This document shows, piece after piece, positions 48,758 through 62,556 of a stretch of DNA of 64,000 nucleotides (positions are counted from its first letter, which is position 1; each line of letters opens with the position of its first letter). The notes beneath the pieces were generated by a model. The model was not told the DNA's origin. It did not search any database and saw only the letters and a program-made list of their open reading frames with translations. The stretch spans positions 16,458,665-16,522,664 of the forward strand of contig NC_066583.1 in assembly GCF_024323335.1 (NCBI RefSeq), read 5' to 3'. The translations under genes were made by a program, and so were the position numbers. The DNA is from Lathyrus oleraceus (Eukaryota > Streptophyta > Magnoliopsida > Fabales > Fabaceae).

Positions 48758-50105
48758 TGTTGGTGTAAGCCCTAGAGGCCAATACTTTCGGTACTTGTAT
48801 CGAATTATTTATTAATAATAAAAGGCTTTTTCTTTATTATGTTTTTCTAATAAAGTCCCTAGAATAGATAGTCCGTTTAATGTATCAAGTGTGACTTAAT
48901 CATGAGATCACATTAAACATAAGGACACTATTCTTAAAGTATTCATAGTCGAGCTTTATTGTGAAGTGGGATAACATTAAAGCATTAAGACTATTATGTA
49001 TATAGACTGACGGTCACATCTCTTGGATCATGGATAAGGAGTTGTCAAGTCTTAAACATAGGTATGAATATTAAGAGTAATATTTATACTGGATTGACCC
49101 GCTATGAGAATACTATATAGAATGTTATGCAAAGTGTCATAAGTTATTCTCATGGTGATAATGGTGTATACCACCCTTCGACCTGAAACCACTATGGACC
49201 CTAGATGTAGAGTCGAGTGCCTTATTGCTAATCAAACATTGTCCGTAACTGGATCACCATAAAGATAGTTGATGGGTACTCCACGAAGCGTGCTCAGGGA
49301 CATGAGTGACCTAGATGGAATTTGCCCATCCTGCGTAACAGGATAAATGTCTATGGGCCCAATATTCAACTGGACAAGGATGACACGGTCTATGCCTTGT
49401 GTCCATTATAGACATAAGGGAAAAATGGTAATTGTACATATAAGTATTATCACAAAAGGATTTGTCAGATCACGTGACATTTTCGTGTCTTGGGAAGCAG
49501 TGATGTGTTGCTAGATACTGCTCACTGTTTATTATGTTAAATACGTGATTTAATATAATTGCCAATGCCGCGAAAACCTACACGGTCACACACAAAAGGA
49601 CGGATTGATGAGAGATAGAGTAACTAAGGAATACTGTAATGTACGGTGCCCTTAAGTGAATTGTAGAACATCGTAAGGTACGGTGTACTTAAGTAGAATA
49701 CGAAATATGGTAAGGTACCACGCGCTTAAGTGATTTTGGCATATTATAAGATATGGGCCACATACACTTGAGTGGGCTTTTTTGCTTGCAGCCCACAAAA
49801 GTGGTTCTATAAATAGAACCCTTGTGTAGAAGCATTTGTTCAGTTGCAATTTCGTTTCTCTCTCTCTCTCTCTCACTCAAAGCCCTCATTCGTAGTAGCT
49901 AGCACTGAGATTGAAGGAATCTATTCGTGTGGACTGAGTAGAGGCGTTGTCATCGTTCAACGTTCGTGATCGCTCTGTAAATCTGCATCAAAGGTTACAA
50001 TCACCACAAGAGGTAACAATTCTATCACTGATCATGCCCATTCGTAAGGATCACTAAAGGAGAAATTTTAAATTCCGCTGCGTTTTGGATCGCCCTTCTC
50101 CTTCA
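48758..50105 (+). mobile_element. Solo LTR, probably Ty1/copia, 1,348 bp
   Basis: It begins TGTTGGTGTAAGCCC and ends CCCTTCTCCTTCA, with flanks TTTTC and GTTTC (four of five bases match). It holds a TATA box CTATAAATAGAACCC near 49808 and a CT-rich run at 49858-49874. I recall this opening and ending as a common legume copia-type LTR, but the superfamily is inferred since no internal region is present. Confidence 0.8.
49808..49816 (+). promoter_or_regulatory. TATA box of the copia-like solo LTR
   Basis: CTATAAATAGAACCC, followed 40-60 bp later by a (CT)n run and a C/A-rich start region, a typical plant LTR promoter layout. Confidence 0.65.
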
Positions 50106-53100
50106 GTTTCTTCATTTGAAAGCTTGCTCTCACCATTCGTTATGCTTCATCTTTTCCTCTATAAGAACACCAAGATTTATTGGAGGGGTTTCTGAAGCTC
50201 CATCAAGATCAAGAGGAAGTGGATCTTATCCACTAGGTAAATCTTTTCCAACCTCACCTCCTTCATTTTTTATATGCATATGCCATGAACAACTTGAATG
50301 TACTGTATGAAGTTGGTTTAACATGTTGGTTTTGTTTGTTTACCTGGAAATGAGATGTTTGAGTTGCTGAAATTTCTTAAAACAATTTGTTTTACCTAAA
50401 TTTCGTACCACTTTTATCCATGTCCAATCCATATTTTAAAGATTTGCTTGATTTGATGTTGTTCTACTCCATGAGACATGCATTTTTGCTTTTAATTTTA
50501 TTAATTTTTATGCATTGTGGATGGAGTTATGTGTTTGAGAAGTTGCTATTGGAGTATGCATGGGATTAGGGTTCATGCGTGTTTTCATTTTTGAGCGAAG
50601 GTTGAAGATGAGTGTTGGCAGCGTGTGATTGGCTGGGCTTATTTTTTGCCCTTTTGTGACTTAAGTGTAACATGACCGGTTGAGGTCATGTTCACATGAT
50701 TTTTGTTCATTTTATTATTTGTTTCATTGTCACATTTCAAAAACCGGATTTTGGGTGGTTTGGACCATGGGCCTGAGAATATCGCTTTCTCCACCCCCCC
50801 TGCTTTTAGCCCATGTGCATATTTCAACTGACTTTGGTTCATTTCTTCTTTTACTCATACACCCCCTTTCCATTTTCACTTATTTATTTTGTTTTGCTTT
50901 ATTTGATTTTATTTAAATTACTTCCCTTTATCCAAAAATTCCTAATTTATTCATGATTCATATTTTGATTATTACTTAACTTTCGATATTTTTATTTTTT
51001 ATTTTTGATTTATTTTAATATCTGATTTTGATTTTTGATTTTATTTATGTTTAATCAACCTAGTTTCATTTGTTAGGTTTTAATTTTGATCTTCCCATTT
51101 GCATTTTGTTCCAATATTTTGTACACATGTAGACACATGTATATAGGTCATTTGATATTCCCTTGGTTGTTTTGTTTGTTAATTTTGAATCATATTTGAA
51201 TCTATTTTTGAAGGTTGCTTTGCATGTTTACTTGTTTTTGTTTAGCCCAAATAATCCATTTGTTTGAACATATTTTACACTTGATTTTGGGTATATCTTT
51301 GGGTCACTTTGACATTCTGGCCTAATCTTGCTATGCTTAATTTTTCATGAATTTTCTATGATCTTAACCATTTTTCTTGATTTATTCAAAACATGCTTGT
51401 TTTGTTTGGATACATTATGCATTTAGCTGATTATTTTGGGATGCACTTGGGCAATCATATGGGACATATTTCTCATTCTTTCTTGACCTCATCATCACCA
51501 TTTAAGATCCCTAGATTCGCTTATGTGCAGCATTTTAGATGCCTCAAATTGTTGCTTCTTTGATTGAATATCTTGAGTACTTATTGTTTGCTTTTGAGAC
51601 TATAATAAAGTTTTGTTTTGTGCATTCTAATTTGAGTACTATGAGCCCATTGAGATTTATTTCCTCTAGTCTACACTTATGATTTACTTGGTATTGGTAC
51701 CCTTACACTTTGCTCTTATGATTCTTTGGATGGTATTCCATGACCACTTCATCATGATGACATATTAAGAGCTACACTATTCTTTTCTTGATTTAATTTT
51801 GAATTTAGGGGATGGTGAAGTTCTTGGGAGCTTGGTATTCATTTATGTATGTTTTCATGTGATTCTCACTTCACTTATTCATGTATCCACTTCATTTTGA
51901 ATTGCCCATTTACTTTGGTTGGACAAAGGATTCCTTGCTTGGATGATTCTCATCTTTTGACTTGCTAGTTGCACATGGACTTTAAGATTATTTACTTATT
52001 GGTACCTCTTGAGGTTTAGTGTTTGCATTTGTTGTTTTTGAGAGTAATTTTCCATTGTACCATGACCTATAAGCACCCTTCTATTGATCTTTGGTTACTT
52101 TGTTTGAATATGGATAAAAGATTCCTTTTCAAGGAAGATATTTTTACTTTCTTATCAAGTTACTTGACTTTGATGTGTGTGAAGTTTGGATGACTTCCTT
52201 TATTGCTCTAGAATCTCATCTTGGTCTAACTTATTGCACAAGTCATACATCCCTTTATATCATGTGTGTGCTTTTATTTTTGATTCGTACTTATTTAAGC
52301 TTGTGTGATTGTTGCCTATCTTTTGGCCTATCTTGGAGCATAACTTGTGTGATTTATTCTTGATGCTTTAGTGACTTGTAGTTGGTGTTTAATATGTCAT
52401 ATAATTCTGACTTATGTGGTTTTGCACCTTTCTCCTTATTTTTTACTTCATTTGTGCTTGCTTGAAGTTAATTTTCCTTTAGAAGCATGATTAGGATTTT
52501 TATTTTGATCACTACTTGTCTCAACCCTTGAGTATGCTTTGATATGATACCTTTGTGATATTTTGATTTTCCTTATTGACTCCATGTTTTTGATCTCATT
52601 CATCTACCATATCCTTTTCCATGTCTAATTACTCACACACTTGTGTTCATTTCCCTTTACATTTTTGAACGATGTTTGTATACTTTGGTGCTTACACCAT
52701 GGATTCAATGCCTATTTGAAATTCTTCTTGATCTTGAAACTTTTGTTAATTGAATAACATGTCCATGTTTGTCTATTTTTTTTCTTCCATAAGTCCCTTC
52801 TCTTTACTTGTTTTATTCTTTAGCATTGCATGAGGACTTATGTCCATTTATGGTTATGTGGTTGCCTTTCCTTTTATGAATTGATTGAGAATCTTTCTCT
52901 AGTTTGCTTAGGTAATGATGATAGGTCTTTGATGTATTTGATACTACCTTGTATGACTTCTCATCTCTATACTTTCACTTCATTCTTGTCATACCATGTT
53001 TGTTTGGACACTTAACGCATTAGGATCATTGCTTGCTAGTATGCCTATCTGTATGCTTTCCTTGAACCCTTTGATGTTTAAACCATGTATGCATGACCCT

Positions 53101-54441
53101 TAGGAGCTAGACAATATGTCCTTATGTTTATTTTGATTTGATGTTGCTGCCCATTTTGGTTTGATAAACTTGTTATTGACTTTAGTTGTATCCATAACTT
53201 GTCTAAACTTTGTCTTCCTCTTTCATGACTAGTCTGATTGGATAATTTCAAGAATTTTCTTCCCTTCCATGACTTGATATGGATTGTCATTGTTCCAATT
53301 TCCCTTCCATGACTTGATATGGATTGTTTCACTTATTCCTCCATGACTTGATATGGATTGTCATTGTTTCATTTATTCTTCCATGACTTGATATGGATTG
53401 TCATTGTTTCACTTATTCTTCCATGACTTGATATGGATTGTCATTACTTCACTTATTCTTTCATGACTTGATTTGATTTGTTGGTTTCAATTTTTCTTCC
53501 ATGACTTGATATGGATTACTTTGCTATTGCTTTACTTTCACCATGACTTGATATAGATTTGTCTTCTTTTATCTCTTTTCCTTGTGTGGATAACATGTTC
53601 CCCATAGGATTTCTTTGGTCCATTCTTGGTTAAGAATGAACTAAAGTAGACTTTAGGTTTGTTAACTAAGCATGAAAACATTAGGTAGTCCCCTTGATCC
53701 TTAATCATAGGCATATCTTTGTATGCTAACTTAGGCATATGTTACCCTTTTATCCTAACTTTAGGACCACTATTGCATGTCAACATTAGGTTTCTCTTCA
53801 GAATCCCTTCAGATTTCCCTTTCTCTTTTGCATTCATCCTAAAACAAAAACAAAAAACTTTTTCTTAATCAAATTTCTACTTGAATTCTTTCAACAATAA
53901 GAGAGAAGTACTCAGATGCCTCCTGTCTTGGGAGGATCATTTGATGTATTCTCTCAACAAAAATACTCAACCAATCAAATTTCTTTTGTCGCTTGGCTTT
54001 TCTTATGAAATTTTTTAATAGGGGTGGTTACCCATAAAAAGCACCAACAAACCAATTTTTTTTAGAAGAACTACAATGCTCTGATTCTTTATTGATGCGT
54101 AGGAATTGGGTTGCAAAAAACTTAAGCGAGCGCAATAATAAAAAACTTATTTTTATTTATAATTCAATATTTTTTCATGCATTCCCTTTTAGTTAGTAAG
54201 TTTAGAATAAACACACCCTTTGATTAGAACAACAAGAATGGATCCTGTAGAGTATTATAGACGTGAGGGGTGCTAATACCTTCCCCTTGCGTAATTGACT
54301 CCCTTACCCATATTTTGGTTGCGAGATCATTAGATTCACCCTTTTGAAGGTTTACTTAGTGTTTACTTTCACTATCTTGGTATAAATAACATTGGTGGCG
54401 ACTCTGTTTTGTGTGCGTATTTTTTCAAGATGTGACAACAG
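50106..54441 (+). mobile_element. Third kind of long LTR, right piece to its 3' end
   Basis: It continues from 48757. The 3' part has the words 'ggtgctaataccttccccttgcg' and 'ggtggcgactctg' typical of Ogre/Tat LTR ends, and finishes GATGTGACAACA at 54441. It is followed directly by Athila gag-pol sequence in the opposite direction, so this element inserted into Athila 2. No gene; the short open frames in this T-rich stretch are not supported. Confidence 0.72.
53267..53560. repeat. Minisatellite, about 40-bp unit, eight copies
   Basis: 'ccatgacttgatatggatt' recurs with starts near 53267, 53307, 53341, 53381, 53421, 53461, 53499 and 53541, mostly 40 bp apart. The units touch each other without unique spacers. 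Confidence 0.9.
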
Positions 54442-55965
54442 GGTATGGGAAAACTGCCAGGATCTTTTAGTTTAGGTGGCATGTTATTTTGAATGATAGC
54501 ACTACACTCTGCATTAAGTGTCACTGTCTCATTGTCCTCAAGTTTATTCTTGTTAGATAAGATTTCTTTTGGGAACTTAGCATATGAGGGAATCTGTGAA
54601 ATGGCTTCGGTGAAAGGGATGATAATATTAAGCTATTTCAAGAGTTCAACGAATTTCCTAAATTATCCTTCGATCTTAGATTTAGCTAGTCTTTAAGGGT
54701 AAGGTATTTGTGGCTTATATGGCGGTGGAGGCACGTATGGTTTCTCCTTCTCAACTACCTCTTTAATTTCATCTTTTTCCTCTGGTTTATCAGGTTGGTC
54801 ATTTTTCTAAGCCATCGGTGGAATTTGTGTTCCGGGATCAACGAGTCCGCCTAACTCTATACCACTTTGCAATGTGATAACATTAGCTTAGCCCTTTGGG
54901 TTAGGTTGTGGTTGACCAGGGAAGGCTCCAGATGGGGTTGTGGTAGTCGCTTGTTGTTGGGCTACTTGAGAAATTTGGGTTTCCAACATTTTGTTATGAG
55001 TAGCCAAAGCATCTGCTTTAGTTGCTAATTGTTTCACTAATTCCGAGGTATGGACATTTTGGTTCATAAACTCCTTATTTTGTTGCGTTTGATAAGCAAC
55101 AAAGTTTTTCATCATTAACTCAAGATTGGATTTTCTAGGTGCTTGAGGAGCGACTTAAGGTGCACCCTAAGTTGGCTTCTGGTAACCAGAAGGTGGTTGA
55201 TTTGAAGCATACAAGGTGTTGTTATTCTTATAGGAGAAATTATGATGGTTTTTCCAACTTGGATTGTAAGTATTTGAGTACGGGTTTCCTTGAGCATAGT
55301 TTAACTGGTTAGGTGTAATGCCTGCTAGTAATTGGCATTTGGAAATGTTGTGTCCAGGCACTCCACATAAGTCGCAGCTTGGGGCTACGGCAGCCACGGT
55401 GGCTGCGGGAGTTATGGTCAAACTTTCAATCTTTTGAGTCAGGGCGTCTACCTTAGCATTAACATGATCTATGCCACTGACTTCGTACATACCTCCTTTT
55501 GGTTGAGATTTCTCTACATAAGTGTGCTCTCCGCCTTAGTGGTAGTGATTTTGTGCCATATTTTCAATAAGCTAATAGGCTTTTTCATATGGATTATCCA
55601 TTATAGCGCCACTAGCTGCAACACATAGTTTTAATTTGGTGTTATAGGAGAGACCATCATAGAAGGTCTGGGTAACGAACCATGGTTCAAGCCCATGATG
55701 CGGGAAAATCCTTAGCATGTCCGTATATCTCTCCCATGCTTCAAAAAGTGATTCGTTGTATTTTTGCCTAAATTCGTTGATTTCTCTTCTTAGCATAGTC
55801 GTCTTACTAGGTGGGAAACATCTAGCTAAGAGGACCTTTTTTAATTCGTCCCATGTAGTTATGGAATTGGACGATAAAGACTAGAGCCAAGCTCTAGCCC
55901 TGTGTGGTTCCTCCTGAGATGGGGGCAGCATAGTCCCTTAAAGGACGATTAGCAGGGGAAGCCAT
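54442..55965 (-). pseudogene. gag: Athila 2 gag and N-terminal pol, broken
   Basis: ATG at 55965 (MASPANRPLRDYA). The frame then shifts by one base in a run of five C. The words SQEEPH and RARAWL are joined directly, so about 70 codons present in Athila 1 are deleted without disturbing frame. Next come WERYTDMLRIFPHHGL, a stop at 55572-55574, then MYEVSGID and a zinc knuckle CDLCGVPGHNISKC (about 55355-55395), a further stop at 55167, [11 protein letters not shown], and a Pro-rich linker with several stops. It ends just before the protease at the words IPC. Clearly dead. Confidence 0.85.
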
Positions 55966-56098
55966 ATCTGGTCCATGTATATCAGGATCAAAAAGGTTAT
56001 ATTTTAAACGTATTTTCTAATTCGGCGTCTTAGTCTAATATAATGCTCGGTTTCGTCTATCGGTTGTTCTAACCCGTTCTCTTGTGAACGAGTGTTTG

Positions 56099-56103
56099 GC
56101 ATG
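56099..56103. repeat. Target site duplication GCATG, left copy
   Basis: Identical to 60997-61001 on the other side of the solo LTR. Confidence 0.92.
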
Positions 56104-59100
56104 TGTAAGACCCCAATTTTGTCCCTAAGATCCCTCATGGCATCATAACATTGCATTTGGCATTACCTCAAGGATCATAAGCATCTTGGTTCCCCTTGCC
56201 TTTGGGTGGGACTCCTTGTAAGTGGTTTGAGATCACCAAGCATGTTTGAATTGTATATCATTGCTTTTCTTATTTTGTTTACTAACCAAAAGCCCAAAAA
56301 TATGTCACTAACATCTTTTGTTTGTAGCTTGAGCAATCACAAGGTCAAAAGCTTCAAGGAGATCATTGGTACAAAGACAAGGTCAAGAGGAGATGATAGC
56401 AAGCATGGTAATGGTTCCCAAAGATTTCATCCATCAAATATGCCTCCCTAGCATCTCAATTCATCATTTTGATCAAAGCAAGTCAAAGGGTTTGAGGTTT
56501 GTGCCCCAAGGAAACCCTAATTCATCTGTGCACCACAATGCCTTACTCTTGAAGCAACCTCAGCCCATGATCAAATACAATCAAGGGAAGTTCTTTAATT
56601 CATCATTTCATGCATATTTGAACTTATTTTAGTGTCCTCAATCATCAATTCATCAAGATATGGGTTGGGGACTTGAGAAGTTGATCAATCAATCCATCTT
56701 ACTATTTTGAAATGCACTGAGACCTAACTTTTTATGTGTTGGTCAAATGGAGATGGTTCCAAAAGAAACAATGTTCTTAAGGACAATATGAACAACTTTC
56801 ATGTTCATCAAAAATTGATTTTAAGCTTGGAAGGCCATCTTCCATCCCAATAGATTATAGGTCATTTTGACTGAAACCCTAATTTTGGGTCAACTTCCCA
56901 AGGACATAACTCATTCATTTTTTATGATTTTGAGGTGGGATCAAATGAATTGGAAAGCTTAAGATGTCTAATTCAAATGTTATGTTGAAAAAAATTTCAA
57001 AATATCAAAGGAAATACATGTGATAATGCAAGACATTATAGGTCCTTTTTGACCAAATGCATTAAAAGGCAAGAAAGTCCAACTTCAAGTGCCCATAACG
57101 TCTTCATCAAAATTCCAAATTATGAAATAATTAAGTCCATTTTGGTCGTCTTGAAAAGATCTAAAACTTTTGTGTTGGAGGTTTTTTCATTTGAGGCTTG
57201 CATCATCAAAACAGAAGGGCTTGAACATTGGCCAAATTTGGAAACCTTGCACTGACATTTTTTGCACATCACACTTTAAACTCAAAATTCACTAATTTCC
57301 ACACTTCAAATGAGCTTTTGTCCAACATAACATTTGTTCCTTATACAAAAACCTTTCCAACCATTACCCACATGCTTATGTTTGGATTTTCTAAATAGTA
57401 TTTTCGAAGAGGTGAAGGTTTAGGGTCAATTGTGGAATTCATGTTGAAATCTTAATGCACAAGAAAATTCAAAGCAAACTACACGTCCAAACCTTTGGCA
57501 TCTGAGTTTAGCTTGCAATTGGCATTATTTTTGGGCCTTGTGCATGATCATGCAAGCCCATGCAAGGATTATCCAATCTCATGCACACGGCTTTGTTCAT
57601 CAATTCCTTGTCAGTCTCTCTATAAATAGAGACCCTATGCCATTCAAAAAAAAACCCTGGTTCAACCTGAAATGCTGCAGAATTCTCTCCATAACCATCA
57701 CTAAAGGAATTTTCACTTTTCTCTGAAAAATTCAGATCTGAATTTCAACTTCCTTGGTTGATTTTCAGACCTATAATTCCTCAGCCTTGCTTCCTCTTCA
57801 TCACTAGATCTCATTGCAAGCATTGGTTGTGAAGAATCGTGCTCTCAAGACCTGCATTTCAAAGGTGGATAACAGAACTTTTCCTCTTCGAAACTCTTTG
57901 ATCCTTGCTTATTTCTTGTGTTTCTTGGTCTGGTTGAAGTCCTCTCAATAGAGGCATTTGATTTCTGCTTTCAATTTTGCAAAAATATGAAGTTCATGAT
58001 GAACACCATCATACTTCCAGCTCTGATTTCTCCATTTATAGGGATCTAGAGTGGAAGTGCATGGTATAGGAGTGATGTACATCACTTCCTCTTTCGATTG
58101 GTATATAGATCGCTCCATTTGGTTGAGATTGCCATGTCTGCAATTCTCACCGGAACTGGAGGTCTCACCGGAGAAGACGGTGGCTCCGGTGGCCGTCCCA
58201 ACTCCAGATCTAATCTGGATCATTCATTCATGTTTCCAGATTCAATCCCGTGCGTCCAATGTTATGACTCGTTTTATGGCACGGTGCGCTTCAATTGACC
58301 AAGGCTCATGGTAGGCGCGCACTTCATGACCTCATGATCTGCCAGCTCAATTAATGAGCTCAGATCAAACGGTCCACGCTTTTTCCAATTTCTATTTTCT
58401 GTTTTTATTTCCATTTTATTTTCCTTAATTCCATTTTATTTCAAAAATCAATATCTCTTTCATTTTTTATCCAAAAATTATGGGACCAATTGCATTAGTC
58501 TCCAAATAAATCCTAGTTTCCATTTTTGATTTTTAATATTTTTTATTTTGTCATTTGATATTTTTCATGAATTTTCTCTTTTCTGGTTATTTTTAATTCA
58601 TTTTAAATAGTTTTTGATATTCAAAGAATACAAAAATATTTTCCTAACCTATTTGAATGATGATGGATCTATGAAAAATATTCTCATCAATTTTTAAATT
58701 GATTTGAGGTTTATTTGAGATTTTAGTTCAATTAGGTTATTTTTATTCAATTTTAATTGATTAAAAATAGTTTCTGACTTTTAAAAATGCTGAAAATTTT
58801 TGTCAAACTTTGTTTGACCTTGTTGAACTTGGGATAAATTACTTGGACCTTTCAAGGTTGATTTGAAGTAATTTTGAAGTTTGACATTTTCTTTTATTTT
58901 TAGTTCAAGTTTATTTTAAATATTAAAAATGCCAAAAAATATTTTGTTTATTTCTTGACTTCCGATCTTCATCTCACTTCTGTTTTTGATTGTTTGACCT
59001 TGACTTTCAATGCCATTGGTCAACATATGTGGATTGGTATATGTTACTTCATTTAATGCACTTTAATTTTCCATTTCTCTTATTCATCTCTTTCTCCTTC

Positions 59101-60996
59101 TTCTTCTTCTTTTTCTTCTTTTTCTTTTTGATCAATGAGTTGAAGGTTGATAAGTTGGCATTGATTAGGGAGACTTAATCTTCCTTGATTTAAATCTAAT
59201 TCATCTTAATCAATTGATCATGTGAATGGCTTTGCATTAAGGATAGGTTGTCTCCTAACTCATGCAAAAGACTTAAACCAATACAAGATCAATTCTCTTC
59301 TCTTTTTGGCATGGCAAGTTGTTAGGACTTGGTTCACTAATCAAGACTCCTAACTTGTGTTGGTTGCCTACATTATTATTGACCGGCCTCAGATAGTTGT
59401 GACTTCTACATAAGTTCAATTACGATTGCTTAACATAGCGTTAAATTTGCCTTATGGCACACTAACTACTAACACTAACTATTGACAATTAACATTTACT
59501 TTATGCACTTTACTTTATTGCAATTTACTATTCTTGCATATTATCCATTTGCTTTTCTATTTGCTCACTTGAGCACATGTTTATGATAATGCCATTTGCC
59601 TTTTGCTCACTTGAGCACATAATTATGTATATATTATTATGCTTGTGTTTTGTTTTGATTGTTGTGAACCAAATGCAAAGAAATGGACTTAGTTTCTAGG
59701 ACTTTCCCTATGCAAAGAATGGAGAATTTGACTTAGATTCTAGGACCTTTCCTTATGCAAAAATTGGAGTAAATGGATCTTAATGATGAAGATGGGTTAG
59801 AAGAACCAAATCTCTAAACTCACTCTTGTCCATTCTTGTTTTACTTCATGGAACTTTTGATGTGTGTGCTTTTGTGCTAGGGATTCTATGAGCTCAATTG
59901 AAGGACCATTTCCATGTTCATCCAAAGTGAAAGATACAAGATACATTGAGGATCTCTTATGAGACTTGTTTGATTGCTTATGCTTTGTGATTGCTTATTC
60001 CAAAGGATGGGAGCTACTTGGATCATCAATATGATCTCAAGAGAGGAACTCCATTGTGGTTTTGATCCCTTATCCCTCACCTTTTTGCTTTACCTAGGGT
60101 CTTAGCCATTCTTCTTCTTCTCTCCACTCTAACCCAAGCTAAAACTCTTTGTGCAAACATTCAACCATTGTTTTCAAACATTAGAAACCTAAGCCTTATG
60201 CTTTTGATTTTCAAACTTTCCTTTCATAACACTTATTTTGAATTGAACCTTTAAGTCAACTTTGACCACTTTTGTATATACTTCTAATTGGTAAATATAA
60301 CCCATTTAAATTTCTTTTGTGGTTCCAATGGCCACTTCCTTTAATCAAACTTTTCATAACCTTTAGCTATTAGGTTTGAGTTATCCTTGTGGTAGATATA
60401 ATACTCACCTATATCCTTAGTGATGGACAATGAGTCTTCCATGCTTATTATAGGGTTAACCCCTCACTAGCATGTTGAAGCTATCCTCACATGGTGGATT
60501 TGTGGTTTGGTTGAGTTTTCTCCCTTTGATAACAAAAGACCTTAAGGCTTTTGGACCAATTAACTCACCAACTGTTTTTTTGAGATTTTTACCCCGAACT
60601 ACGAGGTTTTGATCCTAATCTTTTTATAAGATGGTACGTAGGCAATGGGTTTATCCATCCAAACACAAAATGTAAATAAACTTGTATATTCTCTTCTCAT
60701 CACTTCAATCATGTTTGCACAAACAAAATTTTCACAAAACAAACAACCTTACAACAAGTGTGAAAAGGGCTCCCTAGGAGTACCTAGGATGTTTTTGGTG
60801 CCTAACACCTTCCCATTGCATAACCAACCCCCTTACCCAGATCTCTGTTTCTTTTACTAGTTTTTGTTAAAACGTTTAGGTTTTTGTTCGCTTTCTAACA
60901 TTCCTTTGGATAAATAGAAGTGCGGTAGGGACTCGACTTGTATGATTTACCTTGGATTTAGTCAATATCTCTAATGGTAACGAATACTCCGCTACA
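56104..60996 (+). mobile_element. Ogre-type solo LTR in the Athila 2 leader
   Basis: It runs from TGTAAGACCCCAATTTTG to CCGCTACA, 4,893 bp, with perfect GCATG flanks. It is the same family as 29341-33950 (opposite orientation) and 1-1836. It has a TATA box at 57621-57628 and a CTT-rich tract at about 59095-59130. No primer site or internal sequence lies next to it, so it is a solo LTR. No supported protein. Confidence 0.93.
57621..57628 (+). promoter_or_regulatory. TATA box of the solo LTR
   Basis: TATAAATA in CTCTCTATAAATAGAGACC, about 1.5 kb into the LTR. Confidence 0.65.
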
Positions 60997-61001
60997 GCAT
61001 G
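60997..61001. repeat. Target site duplication GCATG, right copy
   Basis: Matches 56099-56103 exactly. Confidence 0.92.
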
Positions 61002-61079
61002 CAACCGAAATAATTAAAAAGGAAAATAGTTGTCTTAGTCTATACTGCGCAATAATGGAGTTACGATATTGACTTAATT

Positions 61080-61099
61080 GGTCCCCCGCAACGTCGCCA
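61080..61099 (-). other. Athila 2 primer binding site, tRNA-Asp type
   Basis: Minus strand TGGCGACGTTGCGGGGGACC, six bases inside the LTR, the same spacing as in Athila 1. It departs from the tRNA-Asp complement at two or three positions. Confidence 0.82.
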
Positions 61100-61105
61100 A
61101 AAACT

Positions 61106-62556
61106 TGATAGCGACTTAGTATGTCTATCAAAGTGTCTAACTACAAGTGCATAGTCGTATCGCGTAGTTTTAAAAAGATATCAAACCTAAAGGACAAAAA
61201 ACCAAACAATCATTATCTAAAGTTACCATGTAAAGCTAAGGTTAATGATTATTTATCTTTTTATATTAAGGGCTACTAGAAATAAAATTAAATGGGAAAT
61301 AATAATATAATACAAATATTCAATAAGGAGGCATCAGTATGTAAATTACATCATTCTTCAAGGATTCGGTAAGTAATTAACATAAAATAAGGTAAATCAC
61401 TTTTCAGTAGGAAATATCAAATTAAAAGACTTTGCCTCACACTCTCGTGTTACTGACTCGGGCTATACTCTTAATCCAAAATGTTTTTCTCTCGCTCACA
61501 CACCTGAATTAAAAGTAACTTTTGCAAATTGATAAATCCTGATTAATGCTAAAGCGCTCTCGTTGTGTTTAAGATTAATGTCTAGAAACCACTATCTAGT
61601 TAAAATCTCAAACTCTCGCTCTATTGATTTATAATTTTAATGACTTTTCACTCTCGTGCAAAAACCTTTTAAAATTAGAATTAGAAATCACATCAAGGAA
61701 AATAGCTTATAAAAATTAACATTAGTTATTACTGAATCCCGTTGGGACAACGGTCCTGACATACCGATGTCAAAGACTTTAGCCAGACATGGTTTGAAAC
61801 TTAATCATGCAGTTATAATTATTAAACATGAACATAATCATAATCAAAATTCATAATTGCAATCATACAAATAATATTATGCAATTAGGCCAAATGAGGG
61901 CGGAAATTAAAGAAATATGCAATTAAAAGAACCTGATGAATAAAAAGAACTAGATTAAACTACGGAGAGTTCTTCGAGTACAAATATCAAATTGGAAATA
62001 CAAATGATGCCGACACGCTTGATCCAAACAACAAATAAACTTAAGAAATAAGGTGCAATAGCCTCCCGATATGGAAGAACTATCACTTTTCAAATATTTC
62101 TGCTTAAGCTTAAAAGTCAAAATTACACGAGTTGGATGCTTTTTTTTTCCATTCAACTGCCTTCTTATACTGGTAAGTGGAGCTGAAATTAACCTAAAAT
62201 TGTGTAGAAATGGATGAGAGATTTTAGGGGAGTCCTTGACCAAGTTTATGCAGTTACTGAAAAATTGCACTGTGTGCCTGTGGCGAACGCCACAGGGCCA
62301 TGGCGAACGCCATGGTACTTAAACTTGAGGTGACGTGGCGAACGCCACAAACCCAAAACCTATAATTTCTTAATTTTTCTTCTTTTCTTCAACTTTTCTT
62401 CATTTCTTCTCTTTTCTTTATCTCTTTCTCGCACGCGACTTTTGCATTGACAAGTACCTGAAACAGAGCAACAATACCAACATAATACAATAAAAACATA
62501 CATAAAATTATACTAAAATGCATGTGAATCAAGTCAAATAAACAGTATAGTTTCAT

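Noticed and set aside
53267..53560. Regular direct repeats that could look like a CRISPR array
   Set aside because: The repeat is the whole 40-bp unit with no unique spacers, units are degenerate, there are no cas genes, and the context is a plant LTR. It is a minisatellite.
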